A DNA stretch of 64,000 nt, from assembly GCA_016713535.1 (NCBI GenBank), contig JADJOY010000030.1, positions 62,001 to 126,000 on the forward strand, given 5' to 3'. This DNA comes from Deltaproteobacteria bacterium. GTDB taxonomy: Bacteria > JADJOY01. Shown here in pieces: positions 20,558-28,963 of this stretch. Position 1 is the first letter of the stretch. Each line of letters opens with the position of its first letter. Made by a program: the position numbers and the translations under genes. A model generated the notes under the pieces. It was not told the DNA's origin and ran no database searches. It worked only from the letters and a program-made list of their open reading frames with translations.

Positions 20558-21991
20558 GTGCGGGTCCCGTCTCGGTCCTCGATCGTTCGCGCTGCGTCGC
20601 TCGGCGTCGCGCTCGTGGCGGCCCTCGCGGGTTGTGGCGGGGACGGCGGCGGCGATCCCGCCGCGAACTCGGTGCGCCTGCGCGTCGAGGGTCGCTGGCT
20701 CGTCGACGCCGAGGGTGGCGTGCGGATCCTGCGCGGCGTGAACGTGAGCGGCCGCGCCAAGGGCCCGCCGTTCGTCGCGCTCGAGGATCCCGCCGGGTTC
20801 GACCAGGTCGCGGCGTGGGGCTTCGGCGTGGTGCGCCTGCTCACGAGCTGGGAGGCGATCGAACCCGAGCGAGGCGTCCTCGACGCCGCCTACCTCGACC
20901 GCTACGTGGCGCTGGTGCGCGAGGCCGAGGGGCGCGGCCTCCAGGTGCTGGTGGACATGCACCAGGACCTGTGGTCGCGGGCGTTCTGCGGCGACGGCGC
21001 GCCGCCCTGGGCGCTTCCCGACGACGTCGAGCCGTTCCCGCCCGAGACGTGCGGGCCGGGCTGGTTCGCGTACCAGTTCACGCCGGCGGTGGCGAAGGCG
21101 GTGGACCACTTCTGGGAGAGCGACGAGCTGCGCGCCCACTACCGCGACGCGGTGGTGGAGCTGGCGCGGCGCCTTCGCGACGAGCCCGCGGTGCTCGGCT
21201 ACGACCTCATGAACGAGCCGATCGGCTACTCGCCGATCCTCGGCCAGCCCGACTACGAGCGTGATCGCCTCGCGCCGCTCTACCGCGACATCGCGGCGGC
21301 GATCCGCGCCGTCGATCCGGCCGCGCTGGTGTTCCTCGAGCCGACCGGCGCGGCGGGCGTCGGCTTCGGGAGCTTCCTCGAGCCACTCGGGGCGCCGGGC
21401 GCGGTGCTCGCCGCGCACTGCTACGACCCGATCCAGGCGACCCTCGGCGTCTATCTCGGGACCAAGGACGCTCGCGAGCGCCGCTACGGCGAGATCGTGG
21501 AGTTCGCGGCGAGCCTCGGGATGGCGCCCTTCATCGGCGAGTGGGGCGTCTACGAAGCGGTCCCGAACAAGAGCGAAGCGCTCACCGACGAGATCGCGAT
21601 CCACGACCGCTGGATGCTGAGCAGCACGATCTGGAACTACGAGCCGACCGGCTACGACTGGAACGGCGAGGGTGGCAGCATCGTCGAAGCGGGCGGCGCC
21701 GAGCGCCCGTTCATGGACGTGCTGGTGCGGCCCTACCCGTGGCGGATCGCCGGCGAGCCCGAGCGCTACGGGTACGATCCCGCGAGCGGCGTGTTCGAGC
21801 TGGTGTTCCGCGACCGCGCCGGCGCGCGCGGCGAGACGATCGTGTTCGTCCCCGAGCGTCGCTATCCGAGCGGACCGGTGGTGAGCGTGACCGACGGCGC
21901 GAGCACCCTCGAGCGCGTGCCCGGCGGCTGGTGGGTGCGGTGGACCGCCGAGTCCGGCGGCGCCGAGCACACGCTCCGAATTTCGCGCTGA
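20558..21991 (+). CDS. GH5 glycosidase (endoglycoceramidase-like), lipoprotein
   Basis: 477 residues, GTG 20558. The signal peptide ends in ALAGC (Cys26) followed by GGDGGGDP, so it is lipid-anchored outside the cytoplasm. The barrel begins at RILRGVNVSGRAKGPPF and includes LQVLVDMHQDLWSR, a motif typical of endoglycoceramidase-type GH5. The acid/base is Glu220 in DLMNEPIG and the nucleophile Glu328 in FIGEWGVY. A C-terminal beta-sandwich (about 390-477, from RPYPWRIAGEPERYGYDP) is found in the same subfamily. Likely substrates are glycolipids or beta-glucosides; the exact one is not deducible. Confidence 0.9.
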   Translation: MRVPSRSSIVRAASLGVALVAALAGCGGDGGGDPAANSVRLRVEGRWLVDAEGGVRILRGVNVSGRAKGPPFVALEDPAGFDQVAAWGFGVVRLLTSWEAIEPERGVLDAAYLDRYVALVREAEGRGLQVLVDMHQDLWSRAFCGDGAPPWALPDDVEPFPPETCGPGWFAYQFTPAVAKAVDHFWESDELRAHYRDAVVELARRLRDEPAVLGYDLMNEPIGYSPILGQPDYERDRLAPLYRDIAAAIRAVDPAALVFLEPTGAAGVGFGSFLEPLGAPGAVLAAHCYDPIQATLGVYLGTKDARERRYGEIVEFAASLGMAPFIGEWGVYEAVPNKSEALTDEIAIHDRWMLSSTIWNYEPTGYDWNGEGGSIVEAGGAERPFMDVLVRPYPWRIAGEPERYGYDPASGVFELVFRDRAGARGETIVFVPERRYPSGPVVSVTDGASTLERVPGGWWVRWTAESGGAEHTLRISR

Positions 21992-22022
21992 AGACGCAGG
22001 AATCGGGCGCAAGGGAACGCGC

Positions 22023-22090
22023 CGCGGGGGGACGGAGCCCCCCGCGCTACGAAAACCATCGTAGCGACGGGGGTTCCATCCCCCGTCGTC
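22023..22090. repeat. Three-hairpin intergenic repeat, copy 2
   Basis: Near-identical to 2091-2158 (the loop reads aaaacca instead of aaagcca). It lies between two convergent genes, 30 bases after the GH5 stop, where it could end transcription from both sides. Confidence 0.85.
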
Positions 22091-22152
22091 GGGCTCACGC
22101 GGCGTCCGTGAGCGACCCAGAGGGAACGACTCACAGCCTCGCCGGCGCTTCG

Positions 22153-24134
22153 CTACGACGCGGAGTCCTCGCCGGTGCGCCGCGCGGGCGCACGCATGCG
22201 GTCCAGCACCGCCGCCAGATCGGGGGCGAGCGGGCTCTCGAGGACGAGGCGCGCGCCGGAGACGGGGTCGTCGAGCTCGATCCGCGCGCAGTGCAGGAAC
22301 GTGCGGTCGAGCCCGTAGCGCTCGCCGACGTGGCGGTTGCTGGGCGCGTGGCCGTAGCGCACATCGCCGAGCACGGCGTGATCGATCGAGGCGAGGTGCT
22401 GGCGGATCTGGTGGGTGCGACCCTGGTCGGGACGCACGCGCACCAGCGAGTGCCCGGCGATCACCTCGACGCGCTGGTAGCGGCTGCGCGCCGGTGAGCG
22501 TCGCTTCCCCTCCCGGATCTCACGGCTGATGGAGCCCTTGGCGCGCACGATGCCGCGCACCAGCGCCAGGTAGCTCTTCTCGGCGCCGTCGTCGCCGAGC
22601 GCCTTCGCCCAGCCCGCCACGTGCGCCGGGCGCTTCGCGAACAGCACCACCCCCGAGGTGCCGGAATCGAGGCGGTGGATCGGCACGGCACCCTCGCAAC
22701 CGGGCAGGCGGCGCACCCGATCGAGGAGCGAGCCCGGGTGCTCGGGGTGGGGGATCGTCGGCTCGGGAGCGGGCTTGTCGACCGCGACGATCGCGTCGTT
22801 CTCGAAGAGCACCCGCGGCGGCGGGGGTGACGCCGGAGTGAGCAAGACCGCGCACTCCACCTCCTCGGTGAGCGGGATCATGTCGAAGGGCACGAGCTGC
22901 TCGGTGGCGAAGCCGAGGACCTCGAGGTGGGCGAGGTCGCGCGCGAGCGTGTCGGGGTCGCAGGAGATGTAGACGACCGCCCGCGGCGCCAAGCGCACGA
23001 TCGCCTCGCGCGCCTCCGCGCTCACGCCGCGTCGCGGCGGGTTCACGAGCACGGCGTCGAAGCGCTCGCCAGCGGCCGCGAGCGCACCGATCACCTGGTT
23101 CGCGTCGCCGGCGCGCGCCTCGTAGCCCGGTACGAGCGCTCCTTCGCCTTGGAGGGTCGTCGTAGCGCGGGGCTCGTCCCCCGCTGCGCTGGCGGGGGAC
23201 GAGCCCCCGCGCTTCGGTCGCGGATCGATAGCCCGGCGTCGAACGCGGCGTCGTTCGCGCGCTCGACGGCGGGCACGAAGCTCTCGATCGAGAGCACGCG
23301 CGCGCCCGCGTGGGCGAGTGGCAGCCCGAGCGCGCCCGAGCCGCCGAAGAGCTCGAGGACCCGCGCGCCGTCGAGCGTGCCCAGCGTGTGGCCGAGCGCC
23401 GCGCCGACGGTGGCGCCGAGCGCCAGCGCCTGGCCGCGGTGGACCTGCACGAACGCACCATGGGCGGCGAGCTGGTGGAGGCCCGCCACGCCGAGCTCGT
23501 CGGGCACCGCGTGACGACCGCCCAGCACCCGCAGGCGCCGCCCGAGGAGCTGGGGGGAGATGCCGTCGTGGAAGCTCACGGCGAGGCTCGCGCAGCGCGG
23601 GATCGCCTCGAAGAGCTCGCGTCCCACGGCCAGTAGCGCCTCGCCGTTGCGCTCGGACTCGGCGCTCAGGACCAGCGTCGCGAGCACGCTCACCTGCTCG
23701 CCGGTGCGCGCCTCGCGCAGGTCGACCGCCCGCACCGCCACCGCGTGCCGGACCGGATGGCGTGGGTCGAACGCGCCGAGCCGCTCGCCGCCCGCAGCGA
23801 GCGCGCGGCGCAGCACGTCCGCGGCCTCGACGAGCGCCGGCGTGAGCGCGCGGCACTCGGGGATGTCGGCGACCTCGTGGTCCGTGTCGCGCGCGAACAG
23901 GCCGAGGCGCGCGGGCGCTGCCGCCACGAGCTTCGCCCGCCGCCGGTACCCGGCCATCGGCTCGGCCGCGCGGATGGGTTCCACGTGCACCGCGCTCAGG
24001 TCGGCGTACGGCGCGAGCGCCGCGCGCACCCGCTCGGTCTTCCACGTGAGCTGCGTGGGCGGGTCGAGCCCGATCAGCGGGCACCCGCTGCAGCGCTCGG
24101 CGTGTGGGCAGAGGATCGGAGCGGCAGGAATCAT
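22153..24134 (-). pseudogene. Fused TrmA/RumA-type RNA methyltransferase-RluA pseudouridine synthase, split by an inserted repeat
   Basis: Start ATG 24132-24134. The N-terminal part has the iron-sulfur cysteines CPHAERCSGCPL and a methyltransferase fold with LELFGGSGALGLPLAHAGA (SAM site). The later part has VLVNPPRRGVS, the catalytic Cys in YISCDPDTLARDL and EVECAVLL. Without a break this runs into an RluA-family pseudouridine synthase (VAVDKPAPEPTIPHP, catalytic HRLDSGTSGVVLFAKR, GRTHQIRQHL). Between the SAM site and NPPRR a 67-base palindromic element (23159-23225) of the genome's dispersed repeat class interrupts the frame. The same strand reads in one frame upstream and another downstream. 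Without the insert the product would be about 630 residues and would modify U residues in rRNA or tRNA in two ways. As it stands the downstream half is out of frame. Confidence 0.85.
23159..23225. repeat. Palindromic repeat inserted in a coding sequence
   Basis: The element reads gtagcgcggggctcgtcccc, a gctgcgctg spacer, then ggggacgagcccccgcgctt. It is a near-perfect inverted repeat with 20-base arms sharing the 'cgtagcgcggggctcgtcccc' head seen also at 40104-40130. It sits within the RNA methyltransferase gene and shifts its frame. No target-site duplication could be defined with confidence. Confidence 0.8.
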
Positions 24135-24203
24135 CGCGGGAAGAGTATCGTCACGGCGTTCGCGCGGGGTGGTCCGGCGTGCGCCCCACGGATGGAGGTC
24201 ACG

Positions 24204-25565
24204 ATGTCGTTCATGGACTCGCTGTCCCGGGGCACCCAGCGCCTCCACCATTACTTCCAGGATCGGATCTGGCGCCCCGTGCCGGATGGGCTGCCCGTGG
24301 CGGCGCGGCTGCGGCGTCGCGCGGCGCGCTTCACGTACGTCGTGGCGCACGGCTTCCGCGACGACCAGGTGCTGCTCACGTCGTCGGCGCTCACCTTCAT
24401 GACGCTCTTCTCGCTGGTGCCGTTCCTGGCGCTCGGCTTCTCGGTCGCCAAGGGGCTCGGGCTGCAGAGCCGCTTCGACGAGGAGTTCTTCAGCACCCTC
24501 GCCGTCGGGCAGCGCGACCTCGCGCGCTGGATCATGTCGTACGTCGAGGGCACCAACCTGACCGCGCTCGGCACCATCGGCCTCATCGTGGTGCTGTGGA
24601 CCGTGGCGGTCATGCTGGGCGGGATCGAGCGCTCGCTGAACCAGGTGTGGGGCGTCGTAGAGAGCCGGGCGCTGCACCGGAAATTCGCGGATTACGTCGC
24701 GGTGCTGCTGTTCGCGCCGCTCTTGTTCGTGGCGTCCACCACGCTCACGGCGAGCTTCGCGTCGAGCGCCTTCGTCCAGCATTTCCTCGGGGACGGGATG
24801 GCGTCGCGGGCGTGGAACCTGACGCTCAGGCTGCTGCCGGTGGTCTCGATCTCGGCGGCGCTCACGTTCCTCTACGCGTTCGTGCCCAACACCCGGGTGC
24901 GCTTCCCCGCGGCCCTCATCGGAGGGCTGGTGGCCGGGCTGATCTGGCACCTGGCACAGCGGCTCTACATCCACTTCCAGGTCGGCGTCGCGAACTTCAA
25001 TGCGCTCTACGGCACGTTCGCGTCGCTGCCGATCTTCCTGGTGTGGCTGCGCGTGAGCTGGATCATCGTGCTGCTCGGCGGCGAGATCGCCTACGCGGTC
25101 CAGCACGAAGAGACCTACCACCCGCCGATCAAGCGCCACGACCTCTCGATCGCGGTGCGCGAGCGCGCGGCGCTCGAGTTCCTGACGCTGATCGCGCAGC
25201 GCTTCGCGGCGGGGGAGCCGCCGCTCACGGCGAGCGACCTGGCCGCGGGGATCGACCTGCCGCGCGCCACGACCCTCGAGATCCTCGACACCCTGGTGCG
25301 CAGCGGCCTGCTGGCGCGCTCGCTGCAGCCCGTCGACGCGCTGCTGCCGGCCCGCGACCTGAGCCGCATGGCGGTCGGCGACGTGCTGCTGACCTTCCGT
25401 CACCAGGGCGTGGGAACCCGCGCCGACATCGCCCACGGCGTCCTCGACGAGCGGCTCGCCGCGATCCACCGCGGGCTCGGGGAGGCGCTGCGCGCCGCCG
25501 GAGGCCAGGAGGTGGGGCGGGTGATGGCAGGACTCGCCCCGACCCGCGCCACCGCCGGCGCGTGA
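24204..25565 (+). CDS. YihY/virulence factor BrkB family membrane protein with C-terminal winged helix
   Basis: 453 residues. Two ATG codons compete (24192 and 24204). GGAGG at 24194-24198 sits five bases before the second, which is therefore preferred. Six hydrophobic helices match the YihY family: LTSSALTFMTLFSLVPFLAL, TALGTIGLIVVLWTVAVML, YVAVLLFAPLLFVASTTLTA, FPAALIGGLVAGLIWHLAQR and the conserved YGTFASLPIFLVWLRVSW followed by LLGGEIAYAVQHEE. After residue 310 comes a soluble domain with a winged-helix-like LTASDLAAGIDLPRATTLEI. The old name RNase BN is not supported. The physiological role is unknown; envelope function is likely. Confidence 0.92.
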   Translation: MSFMDSLSRGTQRLHHYFQDRIWRPVPDGLPVAARLRRRAARFTYVVAHGFRDDQVLLTSSALTFMTLFSLVPFLALGFSVAKGLGLQSRFDEEFFSTLAVGQRDLARWIMSYVEGTNLTALGTIGLIVVLWTVAVMLGGIERSLNQVWGVVESRALHRKFADYVAVLLFAPLLFVASTTLTASFASSAFVQHFLGDGMASRAWNLTLRLLPVVSISAALTFLYAFVPNTRVRFPAALIGGLVAGLIWHLAQRLYIHFQVGVANFNALYGTFASLPIFLVWLRVSWIIVLLGGEIAYAVQHEETYHPPIKRHDLSIAVRERAALEFLTLIAQRFAAGEPPLTASDLAAGIDLPRATTLEILDTLVRSGLLARSLQPVDALLPARDLSRMAVGDVLLTFRHQGVGTRADIAHGVLDERLAAIHRGLGEALRAAGGQEVGRVMAGLAPTRATAGA

Positions 25566-25736
25566 GCGTTCGGGGTGCCGTCACCGGCAAAGGGGTGATT
25601 CCGGGGGACCGGGCGCAAAATGTCGCGCCGTCGACGTGAATTCGCGACGTCGGCCAAGTACATTCCTCCCCTCGCGCGCGGCACGGCGGTGCGCGCTGTG
25701 CGACCGCGCGTGAGCTCTCGTTCCTCGGAGCTCACC

Positions 25737-26999
25737 ATGCCTACCTCCGACGTCCTCGGTCTCGTCCTCGGTGGCGGCCGCGGCGAGCGGCTCTGGCCGC
25801 TCACTCGCGAACGCGCCAAGCCCGCCGTGCCCATCGGCGGCAAGTACCGTCTCATCGACGTCCCGGTCTCGAATTGCCTGAACTCGGGCGTGCACCGGGT
25901 GGCGATCCTCACCCAGTTCAACTCGGTGTCGCTCCACCGCCACATCTCGCAGACCTACAACTTCGACTTCTTCCGTCCCGGCTGGGTGCAGATCTGGGCG
26001 GCCGAACAGAGCCTCACCAGCGACGACGGCTGGTACCAGGGCACCGCGGACGCGGTCCGCAAGCAGCTCTTCGAGATCCGCGCCACCGGCGTCAAGCACG
26101 TGCTGATCCTCGCCGGCGACCACCTCTACCGGATGGACTACGCCGAGATGATGAGGCAGCACATCGACGCGAAGGCCCACATCACCGTGGCGGCCAAGCC
26201 GGTGTCGCGCGACGAGGCGGGGCGCTTCGGCATCCTCAAGCACGACACCTCGCATCGCATCACGGCGTTCTGCGAGAAGCCCAAGACCGCAGCGCTCCTC
26301 GAGGAGTTCGCGTGCCGCGACGACGCCGAGAATCCGTACCTGGGCTCGATGGGCATCTACGTGTTCACCATCGAGGCGCTGGTCGAGCTGCTCGCGTCCA
26401 AGCTCGACGACTTCGGCTCCGACATCATCCCCGCGGCGATCGGCGACCACCGCGTGTTCGCGCACCCGTTCCAGGGGTACTGGGAAGACATCGGCACGAT
26501 GCGCTCGTTCTACGAGGCGAACCTGGCGCTCGCGCAACCCAACTCGCCGTTTCGCTTCCACGACCCGGCGCGCCCCATCTTCACCCACCCGCGCTTCCTG
26601 CCCGGCTCGCGGATCTACGACGTCCGCCTCGACCACGTGCTGCTCTGTGACGGCTGCCTGATCGACGGCGCCGAGATCCACAACTCGCTGGTGGGGATCC
26701 GCAGCGTGATCGGCGAGGACGTGCTGATCCGCGACTCGATCCTCATGGGCGCCGACCACTACGACGTGGTCGACTTCAGCGAGAGCGCCGACCTGCCGGC
26801 GATCGGCATCGGGCGCGCGTCGCACGTCCGCGGCGCGATCATCGACAAGAACGCGCGCATCGGCGCCAACGTGCGGATCGAGCCCTTCCCGCGCGGCACC
26901 GAGATCCGCGAGCACGACTGGACGGTCCGAGACGGCGTGGTGGTGATCCCCAAGAACGCCGTGATCGTGCCCGGGACGGTGATCTCGCCGGATGCGTGA
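25737..26999 (+). CDS. glgC: Glucose-1-phosphate adenylyltransferase
   Basis: 420 residues. Makes ADP-glucose from glucose-1-phosphate and ATP for glycogen synthesis. The start MPTSDVLGLVLGGGRGERLW contains the GGG-x-G-x-R-L nucleotide loop, followed by KPAVPIGGKYRLIDVPVSNC. The central QGTADAVRKQL, the catalytic Asp in AGDHLYRMDY, GRFGILK and the sugar-phosphate Lys region FCEKPK are present. A C-terminal left-handed beta-helix (from about residue 290, CLIDGAEIHNSLVGIRSVIG) completes the enzyme. The ATG at 25737 is preceded by CGGAGCTCACC. No other glg genes are adjacent. Confidence 0.96.
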   Translation: MPTSDVLGLVLGGGRGERLWPLTRERAKPAVPIGGKYRLIDVPVSNCLNSGVHRVAILTQFNSVSLHRHISQTYNFDFFRPGWVQIWAAEQSLTSDDGWYQGTADAVRKQLFEIRATGVKHVLILAGDHLYRMDYAEMMRQHIDAKAHITVAAKPVSRDEAGRFGILKHDTSHRITAFCEKPKTAALLEEFACRDDAENPYLGSMGIYVFTIEALVELLASKLDDFGSDIIPAAIGDHRVFAHPFQGYWEDIGTMRSFYEANLALAQPNSPFRFHDPARPIFTHPRFLPGSRIYDVRLDHVLLCDGCLIDGAEIHNSLVGIRSVIGEDVLIRDSILMGADHYDVVDFSESADLPAIGIGRASHVRGAIIDKNARIGANVRIEPFPRGTEIREHDWTVRDGVVVIPKNAVIVPGTVISPDA

Positions 27000-27093
27000 G
27001 CCGGCGTCGGGTCGGCGCATGCCGGCGGTGTTCCTCGGCCACGGCTCTCGGTCCCTCCGAAACAGCGCTCACCCCCTGCGTCGTTGCGGGAGT

Positions 27094-28945
27094 GTAGGGG
27101 CGGCCGTGAGGCCGCCCGGGAGTGGGATCGCTCGGCTCCGCTCGTGTCCGCTCCCCGGCGGGCTGGCGCCCGCCGCTACACCTACGGTGGGAACCGCGTT
27201 CGATGGCGATCGATCCCTCGGCCGCGACGGAGCGCGGCCCTCCAGGGGGATCGTTGGAGGGCTGCGGTCCCTCGCAGCCGTAAGCGGCCGGAGGGCCGCC
27301 CCAAGCGGTCACCCGCGGCTCGATCTCCATGACCAGCGTGACCGTCGGCGCCTGAGCGCGGACCGCCAGGAGGCGGTCCCTCCGAAAAGGCACGTCGAAC
27401 CGGACTCGGGCGGCCCGCTCTGCTCGGAGGGCCCGACTCCCGTCGGGCCGCCGACGAGCGGGGTGGCTCGCGGGAGTGTAGGGGCGGCCGTGAGGCCGCC
27501 CGGGAGTGGGATCGCTCGGCTCCGCTCGTGTCCGCTCCCCGGCGGGCTGGCGCCCGCCGCTACACCTACGGTGGGAACCGCGTTCGATGGCGATCGATCC
27601 CTCGGCCGCGACGGAGCGCGGCCCTCCAGGGGATCGTTGGAGGGCTGCGGTCCTCGCAGCCGTAAGCGGCCGGAGGGCCGCCCCAAGCGGTCACCCTCGG
27701 CTCGATCTCCAGGACCAGCGTGACCGTCGGCGCCTGAGCGCGGACCGCCGGGAGGCGGTCCCTCCGAAACGGCACGTCGAACCGGACTCGGGCGGCCCGC
27801 TCTGCTCGGAGGGCCCGACTCCCGTCGGGCCGCCGACGAGCGGGGTGGCTCGCGGGAGTGTAGGGGCGGCCGTGAGGCCGCCCGGCCCTCCAGGGGGATC
27901 GTTGGAGGGCTGCGGTTCCTCGCAGCCGTAAGCGGCCGGAGGGCCGCCCCAAGCGGTCACCCTCGGCTCGATCTCCAGGACCAGCGTGATCGTCGGCGCC
28001 TGAGCGCGGACCGCGAGCGACGCATTCGCGTTGCCGCTCGTAGGGGCGGCCGCGAGGCCGCCCGGAGTGGGACCGATCGGCTCCGCTCGCGTCCGTTCCT
28101 CGGCGGGCTGGCGCCCGCCGCTACACCTACGGTGGGAACCGCGTTCGATGGCGATCGATCCCTCGGCCGCGACGGAGCGCGGCCCTCCAGGGGATCGTTG
28201 GAGGGCTGCGGTCCCTCGCAGCCGTAAGCGGCCGGAGGGCCGCCCCAAGCCGTCACCCTCGGCTCGATCTCCATGACCAGCGTGATCGTCGGCGCCTGAG
28301 CGCGGACCGCGAGCGACGCATTCGCGTTGCCGCTCGTAGGGGCGGCCGCGAGGCCGCCCGGATGGGGACCGCTCGGCTCCGTCGCGTCCGTTCCTCGCGG
28401 CGGGCGCCCGCCGCTACCGACGGTGGGCCGCGTTCGATGGCGATCGACCCTCGGCCGCGACGGAGCGCGGCCCTCCAGGGGATCGTTGGAGGGCTGCGGT
28501 CCCTCGCAGCCGTAAGCGGCCGGAGGCCGCCCCAAGCCGTCACCCTCGGCTCGATCTCCATGACCAGCGTGATCGTCGGCGCCTGAGCGCGGACCGCCGG
28601 GAGGCGGTCCCTCCAGGAAACGGCACGTCGAACCGGACTCGGGCGGCCCTCTGCTCGGAGGGCCCGACTCCCGTCGGGCCGCCGACGAGCGGGGTGGCTC
28701 GCGGAGGAAGGGCGGCCGCGACGGAGCGCGGCCCCTCCAGGGGATCGTTGGAGGGCTGCGGTCCCTCGCAGCCGTAACCGGCCGGAGGGCCGCCCCAAGC
28801 GGTCACCCTCGGCTCGATCTCCATGACCAGCGTGACCGTCGGCGCCTGAGCGCGCGGACCGCCGGCGGTCCCTCCGAAACGGAACGTCGAACCGGACTCG
28901 GGCGGCCCGCTCTGCTCGGAGGGCCCGACTCCCGTCGGGCCGCGG
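27094..28945. repeat. Array of six composite GC-rich repeats
   Basis: The whole gap between the convergent glgC and radical SAM genes is repeats. A core starting ttggagggctgcgg recurs at 27254, 27637, 27902, 28198, 28486 and 28748 (spacings 383, 265, 296, 288, 262). Each core is followed by gcagccgtaagcggccggag, a non-palindromic segment gctcgatctccatgaccagc (ccaggaccagc in some copies), and a gcgcggaccgc hairpin. Around it are optional modules: gtaggggcggcc...ggccgccc (27094, 27478, 27860, 28040, 28336), ggcgggctggcgcccgccgc, and a module reading cggactcgggcggcccgctc near 27400, 27785, 28635 and 28890. Copies differ by deletion of whole modules. There is no direct-repeat/spacer periodicity of CRISPR and no convincing gene. 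Confidence 0.9.
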
Positions 28946-28963
28946 GCGGTGGCCAGCGAACGT

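Noticed and set aside
27094-28945. CRISPR array
   Set aside because: Repeats are 260-380 bases apart, modular and hairpin-rich, with repeated rather than unique 'spacers'; no cas gene is in the window.
27094-28945. Protein-coding repeats (frames such as those reading QAPTVTLVMEIEPRVTAW on the minus strand)
   Set aside because: The same peptide recurs only because the DNA repeats; frames change between copies, and no start, ribosome site or family match is present.
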